From Mangrovivirga cuniculi (GTDB lineage: Bacteria; Bacteroidota; Bacteroidia; Cytophagales; Cyclobacteriaceae), in the NCBI RefSeq assembly GCF_005166025.1, contig NZ_CP028923.1:310001-374000 (forward strand): DNA of 64,000 nucleotides, read 5' to 3'. Made by a program: the position numbers and the translations under genes. This document shows positions 36,974 to 46,912 of this stretch, piece by piece. Within the stretch, counting starts at the first letter, position 1, and each line of letters begins with the position of its first letter. The notes below the pieces were generated by a model, which saw only the letters and a list, made by a program, of their open reading frames with translations, made no database searches and was not told the origin of the DNA.

Positions 36974-37717
36974 TTAATTATTCGATTGTAGCTGCTTAAA
37001 AGGAATTCTATAAAAGACATAGTAATTAAATCCCCAGCTCGCACCATCATTTATGCCATATCCCGGCACACGATAAGCATCGTTGGTTGAAGCATTGTTA
37101 ACTCGATTCAAAAATGCTAACCTTCCGGTAAACCCAAGAAAAACATTTTTCAGGACACCAACTTTAATCCCCGCATTTAGCTCGAACCAACGACTATTAA
37201 CACCTTCATCAACATCGGTCTGATCCACCGATCCAAAAAATTCATCTTCATAATTATAAGAAAATTTTGAGTCGTAATAAGCCCTGGCGTATCGAAGCCC
37301 AACAAACATCACAAAATTTCTTGGATCTTTGATATTAAAATTAACATCTCCACCAACCCTGAAGTAACTACCCGAAATATTCATTAAAGAACCAGATAAA
37401 TGATCCAGATTATAATCTGCAATGCCATAATCCGCAACAACCATAAATCTTCCCAAATCTAAATCTGCAGTAATCTCATATTGTTCCAGGTCATTATTTA
37501 TCAATCTTCTTACCGGGTATACCAGATCTACCCCAACTCTCAATCCATATAGTACGGGTTTCCATGCAGACTTTTTATCTGCTTTCAAAGTATCAACCTT
37601 CGTTGCGCTTAAGTTTTTTAATGTGTCTACTTCCTGACCAAATGATTCAACCTGAAAAAGACAATTAATTACTAGAAACAAAAAGACGGATGTCAGCTGG
37701 TGCCGTAGAAATATCAT
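36974..37717 (-). CDS. DUF6048 outer-membrane protein
   Basis: 247 residues. Signal peptide ends SFGQ (residue 28). Beta-strand-rich body (YGLRVGVDLVYPVRRLINND; FVMFVGLRYARAYYDS; FNYYVFYRIPFK) as in small outer-membrane barrels. The start lies 53 bases inside the DUF6452 gene, so the two are surely co-transcribed and probably act together. Function unknown in the family. Confidence 0.8.
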   Translation of the reverse strand: MIFLRHQLTSVFLFLVINCLFQVESFGQEVDTLKNLSATKVDTLKADKKSAWKPVLYGLRVGVDLVYPVRRLINNDLEQYEITADLDLGRFMVVADYGIADYNLDHLSGSLMNISGSYFRVGGDVNFNIKDPRNFVMFVGLRYARAYYDSKFSYNYEDEFFGSVDQTDVDEGVNSRWFELNAGIKVGVLKNVFLGFTGRLAFLNRVNNASTNDAYRVPGYGINDGASWGFNYYVFYRIPFKQLQSNN

Positions 37718-38147
37718 TTGTTGTTCTTCTTAATGTTGTTCTGTTAAAAACCGCAACAGTATCATAAGTGTAATCCGTTGCTGTTAATTCTCTGAAAAGT
37801 ACCTCGGGTCCACACTCCGGAGAAATTAATCTGCTCGTCGTTTTATATTCCATTTCAAGAGTGTAAATATTATTATCAGTAGTCTCAAATACATATCTGG
37901 TGATATTAACTGTTGGATTTAATGGAAGAATGACTTTTGATACAGTATCATCGGAAACAATGATAGAATCCTGATAACCTTCCACGTATACTCTCCGTAA
38001 ACCCAAGCTACTACTATCGCTATTATTGATATTAAAAGAGGCCACAGCAAAATCCCTGTACTCACTATAACAGTTAACCTGGGGATCGCAACCGCTAGTA
38101 GCAATCAATAAAAAAGCCGCAAATACAAAAAAGTATTTTTTACTCAT
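37665..38147 (-). CDS. DUF6452 lipoprotein
   Basis: 160 residues. Lipobox TSGC (Cys20), then a Cys-containing beta domain (CDPQVNCYSEYRDFAVASF; ISPECGPEVLFREL). Pairs with DUF6048 in Bacteroidetes genomes as here. An outer-membrane role for the pair is inference. Divergent from rimO. Confidence 0.8.
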   Translation of the reverse strand: MSKKYFFVFAAFLLIATSGCDPQVNCYSEYRDFAVASFNINNSDSSSLGLRRVYVEGYQDSIIVSDDTVSKVILPLNPTVNITRYVFETTDNNIYTLEMEYKTTSRLISPECGPEVLFRELTATDYTYDTVAVFNRTTLRRTTNDISTAPADIRLFVSSN

Positions 38148-38211
38148 AATTTGAATTTAAAGCGTAAAGATACAGTTTTATTCAATCCTCCAACGAAAGG
38201 ATCGGAATTTC

Positions 38212-38245
38212 TTGTGTAAAAGGAGATAGTATTTTAGTACTTTTG
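38212..38245 (+). promoter_or_regulatory. Candidate promoter of rimO
   Basis: TTG-N23-TACTTTTG; the -7 part is perfect, the spacer long. Confidence 0.4.
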
Positions 38246-38269
38246 CAGATAATTTAAACGGAGAAAGCA

Positions 38270-39580
38270 TTGAAAACGAAGGGAATAAAAAAGCATAAAG
38301 TAAATATTGTAACACTGGGCTGTTCAAAAAACCTGGTTGATAGTGAAGTTATGCTCACTCAATTAAGAGGTAATGATATTGACGCTGTTCACGAAGACAA
38401 AAAAGATGATTCTGGTGTGGTGATTATCAATACCTGCGGGTTTATCGATAATGCCAAGCAGGAGTCTATCGATACAATATTGCGGTATGCTGATGCTAAA
38501 GATCAGGGATTAGTTGAAAAAGTTTATGTAACCGGATGCTTATCCCAGCGATATAAGGATGATCTGGAAAGAGAGATTCCCCAGGTAGATGCATTCTTTG
38601 GAACCCGCGATCTTCCATTGTTATTAAAAAAGTTTAAGGCTGATTATAAGCATGAGTTAGTTGGTGAAAGAATTTTGAGCCATTCAGGACATTATGCTTA
38701 TATGAAAATAGCAGAAGGCTGTGACAGGCCTTGTTCTTTCTGTGCAATTCCGTTAATGAGGGGCAAACACGTTTCCAAACCGATCGAAGAACTTGTAAAA
38801 GAAGCTGAAGGCCTGGCAGCCAAGGGAACAAAAGAGCTATTGCTGATCGCCCAGGACAGCACATATTATGGCCTGGATATTTACGGAAAGCGTCGATTGG
38901 CTGACTTGATGAAAGCACTCTCTGATGTTGATGGTATCGAATGGATACGACTTCATTATGCCTTCCCGACAGGATTTCCTAAAGATGTACTGGATGTTAT
39001 GGCAGAAAGAGATAACATCTGCAATTATTTAGATATTCCGCTACAACATGGGTCCACTAATATGCTTAAGTTGATGCGAAGAGGAACAACAAGGGAAAAA
39101 ACAGAACAACTCATCCACGATATTAGAGAAAAAGTACCCGGTATAGCAATTCGTACTACACTTATTGCGGGTCACCCCGGAGAAACTGAAGCCGATTTTA
39201 ATGAAATGGTCAGCTTCGTGGAAAGAATGCGCTTTGAAAGGCTGGGAATATTTACATACTCTCACGAAGAAAACACACATGCCTTTTCAATGGAAGACAA
39301 TGTCCCGGATGAATTGAAACAAGAAAGGGCAAATATCGTTATGGATTTACAGGAAGGAATTTCCAGAGAAATCAACGAACAAAAAATTGGCAAGAAATTT
39401 AAAGTATTATTTGATCGCAAAGAGGGTGGATATTTTATCGGAAGGACTGAGTTTGACTCACCTGAAGTCGATAATGAAGTGCTTGTTGATGCCAAAGATC
39501 AATATGTCAGAGTCGGAGATTTTGCTAATGTCATTATTGACGATGCCACAGAATTCGACTTGTATGGTTCCTTGCTGTAA
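38270..39580 (+). CDS. rimO: RimO, ribosomal protein S12 methylthiotransferase
   Basis: Radical SAM enzyme that methylthiolates an Asp of S12. 436 residues. First cluster: Cys in CSKNLVDSE, CGFID and CLSQRY. Radical SAM cluster: CDRPCSFC. A C-terminal TRAM domain binds the substrate. Start is TTG at 38270 with GGAG about 7 bases upstream; no in-frame ATG precedes the conserved VTLGCSKN. Twelve bases before bshC, so co-transcribed. Confidence 0.95.
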   Translation: MKTKGIKKHKVNIVTLGCSKNLVDSEVMLTQLRGNDIDAVHEDKKDDSGVVIINTCGFIDNAKQESIDTILRYADAKDQGLVEKVYVTGCLSQRYKDDLEREIPQVDAFFGTRDLPLLLKKFKADYKHELVGERILSHSGHYAYMKIAEGCDRPCSFCAIPLMRGKHVSKPIEELVKEAEGLAAKGTKELLLIAQDSTYYGLDIYGKRRLADLMKALSDVDGIEWIRLHYAFPTGFPKDVLDVMAERDNICNYLDIPLQHGSTNMLKLMRRGTTREKTEQLIHDIREKVPGIAIRTTLIAGHPGETEADFNEMVSFVERMRFERLGIFTYSHEENTHAFSMEDNVPDELKQERANIVMDLQEGISREINEQKIGKKFKVLFDRKEGGYFIGRTEFDSPEVDNEVLVDAKDQYVRVGDFANVIIDDATEFDLYGSLL

Positions 39581-39592
39581 CGAAATATACAG

Positions 39593-41165
39593 ATGAAAGT
39601 AGAAAAAATTGGATTTGGAGAGATCGATACGTTCTCTCCAATTTTTTTGGATTATTTAGCTGAAAAGGATGCTTTAAAAGATTTTTACAACTATTCCATT
39701 CAAATCGACAGTTTTAAAGAAGCGATCAATGAAAGGAGCTCTTTTTCAGATAATCATCGACAAACTCTGGTTAAAGTATTAAATGAACAGTATTCTTCTA
39801 TTGACACTCCCCAGGCTGTTACCGATAATATCAACTCTTTAGCCGATAAAAATACTTTCACAGTTGTTACAGGCCATCAGCTAAATATCTTTACCGGGCC
39901 TTTATATTTCATTTATAAAATAGTCACTACCTATAAATTAGCGCAAAAACTTAAAGAGTCATATCCGGACTATAACTTCGTTCCGGTTTACTGGATGGCC
40001 TCTGAAGATCATGATTTTGCAGAGATCAATCATTTTAACCTTTTTGGTAAGCAGATTAAATGGGATTCTGACCAAACGGGACCAGTAGGCCGATTTTCCA
40101 CTCAAGGAATGGTTAATAACCTTAATCTTAACGGGATGGGCGATGAGATTGAAGCATTTCTTGAATTCTATAAAAAGAAGACACTCTCGCAAAAGCTCAC
40201 CTTTCGTTTGTTAATCATCTTTTTGGAAAAGACGGAGTGATTACTATAGACGCAGATCATCCTGAGCTAAAAAAGATTTTCAATCCTATCATAAAAGAGG
40301 ATATCTTTTCGGAGAAGAGTAATGAACTTACAGAAAAACAAACATCATCGCTAACAGACCTTGGTTATAAGTCACAGGTTTATAGTCGGGATATTAACTT
40401 CTTTTACCTTAAAGATGATCTGAGGGAAAGGATAGTTAAAACCGAGAGTGGCAATTTTGAAACTGTTAACGGTGAAGCTCAATGGACAGAAGAAGAATTG
40501 AGTACAGAGATCGAACAACATCCGGAAAGGTTTAGTCCAAATGTTATTATGCGTCCGGTATACCAGGAAACTATCTTACCCAACCTTGCTTATATTGGAG
40601 GTCCGGCAGAAGTTGCTTACTGGTTGCAATTAAAGTTAGTTTTTGATCATTACGACATCTTTTTTCCTGTTTTGATGCCTAGAAACTTTGCTCTGACTCT
40701 TAACAAAGCAAACGTTAAAAAATACGAGAAACTTGAAATAGGGGTTAAACAACTATTTATTCCATTTGAAGAGCAAAAAAAGGATTTTATAGAAAAGCTT
40801 ACCGAAAACGAAATTAAGCTTAGTGAGGAGAAAAAAGATCTGGCTCAAGTATTCAACCGTATAAAAGACAAAGCAGCCGAAATAGATAAAAGTTTACAAG
40901 GCTTCGTCGGGTCAGAAATGGCCAAATCAATGAAAAGCATTGATAACATTGAAAAAAGACTTCAAAAGCCGAAGAAAAAAGACATGAGATTACGCTCAAT
41001 CAACTTGAATCACTCTTGAATAAATTATTTCCTAACGGTTCATTGCAAGAACGTCATGACAATTTCTTAAATTTCTACTTAAATCATCCTAAATTCATTG
41101 ATCATTTAAAGTCGGCGTTTGACCCGTTTGACTTTACTTTTAACATCTTATTTGAAGATGAATAA
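39593..41165 (+). pseudogene. bshC: BshC, bacillithiol biosynthesis ligase, two frameshifts
   Basis: Cysteine-adding enzyme for bacillithiol. The full family chain is present but in three frames: 39593-40190 (MKVEKIGFGEID; TGHQLNIFTGPLYFIYK), about 40195-40965 (AHLSFVNHLFGKDGVITI; RPVYQETILPNLAYIGGPAEVAYW) and 40967-41165 (HEITLNQLESLLNKLFPNG, ending ILFEDE). One added A in each of two CAAAAGC sites (about 40192 and 40965) would give a single chain of about 525 residues, close to family length. The true stop overlaps the next gene's ATG (ATGAATAA). Recent mutation or sequencing error; I cannot decide. Confidence 0.88.
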
Positions 41166-41733
41166 ACAAACTCTGAGACGTACATTTTTAGAGAAAAGAA
41201 AGGGATTAAAAGAGTCAGAATACGAATGGAGATGTGAAGCGATAGCCCAAAACTTTTTTGAATATTCCGGCTGGTCAGATTTGACTTGCATCCATACATT
41301 TTTGCCGATTATTAAAAACCGGGAAATAGATACTTACCAAATAATAAACGGTCTTAGAAAAAGAGACTGGGAAGGCAAAATCGCCACTGGTGTATCCGAT
41401 TTCAAGTACAATTCAATGAAAACCTATCTACTTGATAAGTCTACAGTGTTGAAAGAAAATCACTGGGGAATCCCAGAACCTGTTGATTCCGTTAAGGTTG
41501 AAGATTCTGAAATAGACATGGTTCTTACACCATTAATAATAGCTGATAAAAAGGGCCATCGGATTGGATATGGAAGAGGTTTTTATGATATCTTTTTTAA
41601 GAAATTAGAACCCCAAACAAAAAAAGTAGGCCTTTCACTTAGCCTGCCTTTAGATCCTTTAAAATACTTTAATTCTTTTGATATCTGCCTGGATATGTTA
41701 ATTACACCATATCGGGTTTACCATTTTGACTAA
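41158..41733 (+). CDS. 5-formyltetrahydrofolate cyclo-ligase
   Basis: Converts 5-formyl-THF to methenyl-THF with ATP. 191 residues from ATG at 41158, which overlaps the restored bshC stop; an upstream start at 41119 would lie inside bshC and is not favoured. Motifs: RRTFLEKRKGLKESE at the N terminus, DKKGHRIGYGRGFYDIFF near residue 145, family hallmark. Supplies folate one-carbon pools together with the glycine cleavage system. Confidence 0.93.
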   Translation: MNKQTLRRTFLEKRKGLKESEYEWRCEAIAQNFFEYSGWSDLTCIHTFLPIIKNREIDTYQIINGLRKRDWEGKIATGVSDFKYNSMKTYLLDKSTVLKENHWGIPEPVDSVKVEDSEIDMVLTPLIIADKKGHRIGYGRGFYDIFFKKLEPQTKKVGLSLSLPLDPLKYFNSFDICLDMLITPYRVYHFD

Positions 41734-41737
41734 TCGG

Positions 41738-42712
41738 TTATTTTTTCAATAACTGCGCTGCCTCTTTGGCAAAGTAGGTCAATATTGCATCTGCACCTGC
41801 CCTTTTTATGCTTAATAATGTCTCAAGAATTACTCTGTCGTTATCCAGCCATCCTTTTTGTGCTGCAGCTTTGATCATAGCATATTCACCAGAAACATTG
41901 TAAGCTGTAACGGGAAGCTCTGTTTTCTCTCTTATTAAATGTATTACATCGAGGTAAGTCATCGCCGGCTTGACCATAAGCATATCAGCTCCTTCCAGTT
42001 CATCCTGCTCTGCCTCAATTAAGGCTTCTCTTTTATTTGCAGGATTCATCTGATAAGTTTTCTTGTCTCCAGACTTAGGAGCTGAATCAAGAGCATCCCT
42101 GAATGGGCCATAAAAAGCACTGGCATATTTGGCTGTATAGCTCATTATAGAAGTGTTAGTGAACCCTGATTCATCTAATGCTTCCCTGATCTCTCCAACT
42201 CTTCCGTCCATCATGTCAGATGGCCCGATAATATCTATACCGGTTTCAGCCTGGGCCACTGCCATTTGAGCCAGGACATCGAGCGTCTCATCATTCAGAA
42301 TCACACCGTTATCATCCACAATTCCATCATGGCCATCGACGTTGTAAGGATCCAGAGCAACATCTGTCATAATACAGGCCTCAGGAAATTTCTTTTTGAT
42401 CTCAGTCAGCGCTTTTAAATAGAAAAAATTCTCATCATAACTAGCTGTACCAGTTTTATCCTTATACTTTTCATCGACGACCGGAAAAATATCAAATACT
42501 TTGACTCCAAGATCGAGGCAGGTCTCAATCTCCTTAAGCATATTATCGAGAGATAACCGATTGATCCCAGGCATACTTTCCACCGGAACAGATTTATTTG
42601 AACCTTCGAGCAAAAATAATGGGAAAATAAAGTCCTTGGTTGTTAGGGTTGTCTCCTCAACCATTTCTCTTATCGCTCCAGACTTACGGTTTCTTCTTGG
42701 CCTCTGTAACAT
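41738..42712 (-). CDS. hemB: HemB, delta-aminolevulinic acid dehydratase
   Basis: Joins two ALA molecules to porphobilinogen in heme synthesis. 324 residues. Schiff-base lysines in SYTAKYASAFYGPFRD and MVKPAMTYLDVI. The metal site reads DVALDPYNVDGHDG, with Ala/Asp where the zinc enzymes have Cys, so this is the Mg-dependent type. Convergent with the cyclo-ligase; downstream of the aminotransferase terminator. Confidence 0.96.
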   Translation of the reverse strand: MLQRPRRNRKSGAIREMVEETTLTTKDFIFPLFLLEGSNKSVPVESMPGINRLSLDNMLKEIETCLDLGVKVFDIFPVVDEKYKDKTGTASYDENFFYLKALTEIKKKFPEACIMTDVALDPYNVDGHDGIVDDNGVILNDETLDVLAQMAVAQAETGIDIIGPSDMMDGRVGEIREALDESGFTNTSIMSYTAKYASAFYGPFRDALDSAPKSGDKKTYQMNPANKREALIEAEQDELEGADMLMVKPAMTYLDVIHLIREKTELPVTAYNVSGEYAMIKAAAQKGWLDNDRVILETLLSIKRAGADAILTYFAKEAAQLLKK

Positions 42713-42767
42713 GCTTATAATTTTAATTTGGGCAAAATTAAGATATTAATATCAAAAAAGTTAAAAT

Positions 42768-42797
42768 AAAAAACCCCGACCTGTAAGCCGGGGTTTC
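42768..42797 (-). terminator. Terminator after the ornithine aminotransferase
   Basis: Stem AAACCCCG / CGGGGTTT with 10-base loop and T run on the minus strand. Confidence 0.85.
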
Positions 42798-42802
42798 AAA
42801 AT

Positions 42803-44095
42803 TTATTTTTCCCAGGTTTTTTCAAACTCTGTGATCGTTTTCTCAATTATATCGCAACATTCGTGAAGTTCTTCTTCTGTCATCACGAGCGGAGGAGCAA
42901 ACCTGATAATGTTGCCGTGAGTAGGTTTAGCCAACAAGCCATTTTCTTTTAATGCCATGCAAATATCCCAGGCAGTAGAACTTTCCTGTGTATCATCAAT
43001 TACAATAGCATTTAATAATCCTCTTCCTCGTACTAATTTAACTGATTCTGATTTTTCGATGAATTTTTCCATTCGTTCTCTAAACAACTCACCAAGCTTA
43101 CGAGCATTCTGAGAAAGGTTTTCATCTACCACAACTTCAAGTGCAGCCATAGCCACTTTAGAACCTAAAGGATTACCTCCGAAAGTACTTCCGTGCTGTC
43201 CTGGCTGAATCACTTCCATAATGTGGTTATCAGCTAGAACTGCAGATACCGGATAAACACCACCTGAGATTGCCTTCCCTAAAACGAGCATGTCTGGCTT
43301 AGTATATGTGTCTTCTTGTCTTTCACATTTACCTTCACAAGAACAATTTCCGCATACAGCCAAAAGGCTACCGGTTCTCGCAATTCCTGTTTGAATCTCA
43401 TCAGCGATCATTAAAACATCATTCTGAGAACAAATTTCTTTGGCTTTAGCTATAAAGTTATCATCAGGAGTAACAACGCCTGCCTCCCCCTGAATAGGTT
43501 CCACTAAAAATCCGGAAATATTTTTATCGCTCTTAAGAACGTTTTCAAGAGCTTCCAGGTCATTAAATGGAATTTTTATAAACCCTGGTGTGTAAGGTCC
43601 GAAATTTTTTCTCGCTCCCTCATCATTTGAAAATGAAATAATGGTAGTAGTTCGACCATGAAAGTTATTTTCACAGATAACTATTTTAGCCTCATTTTCC
43701 GGAATACCTTTTCTTTCATAAGCATATTTCCTGCAAATTTTGATAGCAGTTTCGACAGCTTCAGCACCAGTATTCATCGGTAATACTTTGTCAAAACCGA
43801 AATATTCTGTGATGTACTTTTCATAAACGCCTAATACGTCATTATAAAAAGCGCGGGAAGTAAGAGTCATAGTCTGAGCCTGCTCTGATAGAGCTCCAAC
43901 GATTTTCGGATGACAATGACCTTGATTTACGGCACTATAGGATGATAAAAAATCATAGTACTTTTTACCTTCAACATCCCACACGTGTACCCCCTCACCT
44001 TTGGAAAGTACAACTGGAAGAGGATGATAATTATACGCCCCATGCTTATCTTCCAGCTCGATAGCTTCTTTGCTCGATTTAATGCTGTCCACCAT
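42803..44095 (-). CDS. rocD: Ornithine aminotransferase
   Basis: PLP class-III transaminase converting ornithine and 2-oxoglutarate to glutamate semialdehyde and glutamate. 430 residues. Motifs: [39 protein letters not shown], and the PLP lysine in [18 protein letters not shown]. Between the last two sits an insertion [10 protein letters not shown] (four Cys) absent from human or Bacillus enzymes, possibly a metal or disulfide site. I recall similar insertions in other Bacteroidetes but cannot check. Confidence 0.92.
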   Translation of the reverse strand: MVDSIKSSKEAIELEDKHGAYNYHPLPVVLSKGEGVHVWDVEGKKYYDFLSSYSAVNQGHCHPKIVGALSEQAQTMTLTSRAFYNDVLGVYEKYITEYFGFDKVLPMNTGAEAVETAIKICRKYAYERKGIPENEAKIVICENNFHGRTTTIISFSNDEGARKNFGPYTPGFIKIPFNDLEALENVLKSDKNISGFLVEPIQGEAGVVTPDDNFIAKAKEICSQNDVLMIADEIQTGIARTGSLLAVCGNCSCEGKCERQEDTYTKPDMLVLGKAISGGVYPVSAVLADNHIMEVIQPGQHGSTFGGNPLGSKVAMAALEVVVDENLSQNARKLGELFRERMEKFIEKSESVKLVRGRGLLNAIVIDDTQESSTAWDICMALKENGLLAKPTHGNIIRFAPPLVMTEEELHECCDIIEKTITEFEKTWEK

Positions 44096-44267
44096 TACAA
44101 TAAGAATTTAAGATCTTTAATTTTTTTAGATTGCCAAATTAACAATAAGCATCGGTTAGAAAAAAGTAAAATTGAAAGAAGTTAAATAGACTAAAATGTA
44201 CATCTGAGGCAAACTAGGCCTATTGCATTTAAACTAGGAAATTACTTATCCAGAGGTAAAAAAATTT

Positions 44268-44933
44268 TTAACTGGCAATACCTAATTCAGTACGAATTTC
44301 CTGAAAATCGACCACTCCCTGAGTAAAATATTTAGAAAGGTGAGGATATGCAGACCGGAGTTCTGTTAACATTAAATTAAATGGTATGTCTTCAAATGTC
44401 CCGTAAAAATGCAAAAACTCAAGTTGCTTCCCCGTCTGGTCATATTGTTGAAAAAACGCATCATTTTCACCATCAAACTCAAGTACAGGAACACCAAGAT
44501 AATCACACAATGATTTATTAAATGCCGGGGTAAGCTTAACCCATCTTTCATTGAGATAAAGCTCAGCATATCCATGAAACACAAAAACATCTGTTTCAAG
44601 GATTTCTTCCAGATTGCTCGTGCCTATATGATTTTTAACATTAGCAAACCCCATTCTGGCAGGAATTCCTTCAGCTCTTGCCGTTGCAACTAATAAAGAA
44701 GCTTTTTCTACACAATAGCCATAATTTCTTTCGAGTAAATTACTCGATTGAATTCCCTCTTCAGTAAAGTTTAATTTGTATGGATTATAACGGAAATCAT
44801 CTCTGATACGATTGTAAAGTGCGATAGCTTTTTCTACTGGAGAATCCAGACCAGAACAGATCTTTTTCGCATAACTTTTTACTTTAGGATGATCACAATT
44901 AATATATCTGTAAGCAGAAAGAAACTCTTGCAT
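44268..44933 (-). CDS. Transglutaminase-like cysteine protease fold protein
   Basis: 221 residues. Transglutaminase-core signature: Cys in NYGYCVEKASLLVATARAEGIPARMGFANV, His in FHGYAELYLNERWVKLTPAFN. No signal peptide, so cytoplasmic. Bacterial members are usually hydrolases of unknown substrate. Single gene; nothing in the flanks points to a pathway. Confidence 0.85.
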   Translation of the reverse strand: MQEFLSAYRYINCDHPKVKSYAKKICSGLDSPVEKAIALYNRIRDDFRYNPYKLNFTEEGIQSSNLLERNYGYCVEKASLLVATARAEGIPARMGFANVKNHIGTSNLEEILETDVFVFHGYAELYLNERWVKLTPAFNKSLCDYLGVPVLEFDGENDAFFQQYDQTGKQLEFLHFYGTFEDIPFNLMLTELRSAYPHLSKYFTQGVVDFQEIRTELGIAS

Positions 44934-45118
44934 TATTATTTAAAAAATTTCGATTTTTGGCGATGACTAATATAACAAATAATCAGTAGAAATTTAAACT
45001 CAAGCAAACTCATCCTTTTAATAATTATCCATCATTTAGTTTTTTATTTCTTCCCTGTATAATTTTTATAATTTTTATCAAAATAGTATAATTGCAGATC
45101 TATCAACCAAAAAATGTG

Positions 45119-45763
45119 ATGTATCGGTTTAATCGATTGCTGACCTTATCAGCATTTTTATTAATTATCTTTTCTAGTTGTAAAACCACTAAAATCAATA
45201 AGGAAAGTGGAATTCTTAGCCTAACAAGCTCTGACATTATATTGATAAACACTCTTCCTGTTAATGGTCACAAAGCAATTTCTTTCTATGAATCAGCTAG
45301 AGAAAAGCTTATAAAAGCGGGTGTAAAAGAAGTGATTTACCTTCCAGAAGTAGAATTTCAACTATTAGCTTCAGGAATAAAATACGATGATTTAAAACGA
45401 TCTCCACTGAAAGAGTCTACAAGAATCAGAATTTCTGAAACTTTAGGTGTTGACTACATTATTGAGGCAAAGTTAACAAGTGCACAACGAGGTTCAATAT
45501 ATGGTGTTTCACAAGGAAGTTCATCGCTAAACCCGAAGGACCCGACCTCTTCTAAAGCAGAATTGATGTTTTTAATATCTAACCTTGATAACTCTGCTTT
45601 AGATTATAAATTTTCAGTTACTACAAATATTAGTGGATTTTATTATAAAGAAGAAGAAGATGGTGATAAAAATTATCTAAATTTGTCACCGTCTGAATAC
45701 ACTGTAATTATGCAGTCATTTACCGATGGAATAAAAGAAATCTCTAAAAAAGTAAACCAATAA
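45119..45763 (+). CDS. Putative lipoprotein
   Basis: 214 residues from ATG at 45119 (GTG 45116 and TTG 45092 are alternatives). Lipobox IFSSC (about Cys19). A mature alpha/beta domain has ESAREKLIKAGVKEVIYLPEV and LGVDYIIEAKLTSAQRGSIYGV, resembling periplasmic lipoproteins that scan for multimerisation, but I do not recognise a family. 21 bases before the next membrane protein gene, so probably an operon. Confidence 0.65.
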   Translation: MYRFNRLLTLSAFLLIIFSSCKTTKINKESGILSLTSSDIILINTLPVNGHKAISFYESAREKLIKAGVKEVIYLPEVEFQLLASGIKYDDLKRSPLKESTRIRISETLGVDYIIEAKLTSAQRGSIYGVSQGSSSLNPKDPTSSKAELMFLISNLDNSALDYKFSVTTNISGFYYKEEEDGDKNYLNLSPSEYTVIMQSFTDGIKEISKKVNQ

Positions 45764-45784
45764 TTTTTTACACAATCCTTAAAA

Positions 45785-46810
45785 ATGAAGAATTTTTTAA
45801 TTGTTGCAGTTTTTATCAGCATAGCATTTTCTATTTACCCTCTTTTACAAAAAACTAACATATCTATTTTTGGAATTGATACTATCAAAGAATCCATCCA
45901 AGGATATGATGAAAAGATTGCAGAGTACGATAAAAAAATAAAAGAGCTAAAAGAAAAAGAGAACCTTAGTGAAATTGACCAAACAGTGATTGAGTCAAAT
46001 GAAACTTTTAGAAATACTTTTGTAGGCGTTAAAAACGTGCAAGAAAAAGAATTGCGCAAAGCTTACGGCATTATTATCGGTACATTGGCACTTTTTGTTT
46101 TATTACCTTTTTTAATTTTTGGTGGATCCTCTACAAAAAACCTTAACAATGAGGAAAAAACATGGTTGACGATACCTTTAGAAAACATTAAAAGCCTTGA
46201 CCTTTCGTTTGATAAGAAAAAGAGGGATGGAAATCAGGATGCCAGTAATATAAATTTCGTAAGCAAAAGAATCCAAATTGAAAATAATACATTAAGCACA
46301 AAGGGCTCTACACAATCCACAGCTATGATTATGGCATTTCTGTGTCTACCAGTATTTTATTTTGTTCCTCATTTATATCATTATTTTTCACCCTCAAGTG
46401 ATGGTGGGTCTTTTATAGATTTATTAGATAATTGGAGAGTTTTAATCACTCCGGTTATATTCCTAATCGTTGGTATTTATCTTTTTATAAGTTTTGGTCC
46501 AAAAGCGAAATTTTCAATTAACAAATCCACTGGTCTCATTAAATATAGATCAGGTACAGAAATGGTTACAAGAAATATTTCTGAATTGGAATCTGTCCAA
46601 ATAAATTCATTCGCCTTATCATCAAATAAAGGACATACGCATCAACAATATGAATTGCAATTAAATTTCACTGATGGTTCTGTTAAAGCATTATTTAATC
46701 ATACAGGTAAAGAAGAAATGTATGTGGATGCGATAAAAACAGCGCGTTTTACAAATAAGCCCTTAGTCGATCCTGTTCGTGCAGTTGAATCTAACCCTCA
46801 TTTTATTTAG
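45785..46810 (+). CDS. Membrane protein with N-terminal coiled coil
   Basis: 341 residues, unrecognised. N-terminal membrane segment (about 1-20), a charged coiled coil (YDEKIAEYDKKIKELKEKENL), a second membrane segment (IIIGTLALFVLLPFLIF), then two more (about 175-195 and 220-240) and a soluble end (FSINKSTGLIKYRSGTEM) like a bacterial PH-type domain. Probable partner of the preceding lipoprotein. Confidence 0.62.
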   Translation: MKNFLIVAVFISIAFSIYPLLQKTNISIFGIDTIKESIQGYDEKIAEYDKKIKELKEKENLSEIDQTVIESNETFRNTFVGVKNVQEKELRKAYGIIIGTLALFVLLPFLIFGGSSTKNLNNEEKTWLTIPLENIKSLDLSFDKKKRDGNQDASNINFVSKRIQIENNTLSTKGSTQSTAMIMAFLCLPVFYFVPHLYHYFSPSSDGGSFIDLLDNWRVLITPVIFLIVGIYLFISFGPKAKFSINKSTGLIKYRSGTEMVTRNISELESVQINSFALSSNKGHTHQQYELQLNFTDGSVKALFNHTGKEEMYVDAIKTARFTNKPLVDPVRAVESNPHFI

Positions 46811-46912
46811 CAAAAATTGGCATTTGCCTTAACAGTTTTTAAATGTAATCTATCTTTAAAGGAAGATCTCAGAAATATATTTGTTGCATAATCAATCAAC
46901 AAAACTAATACA

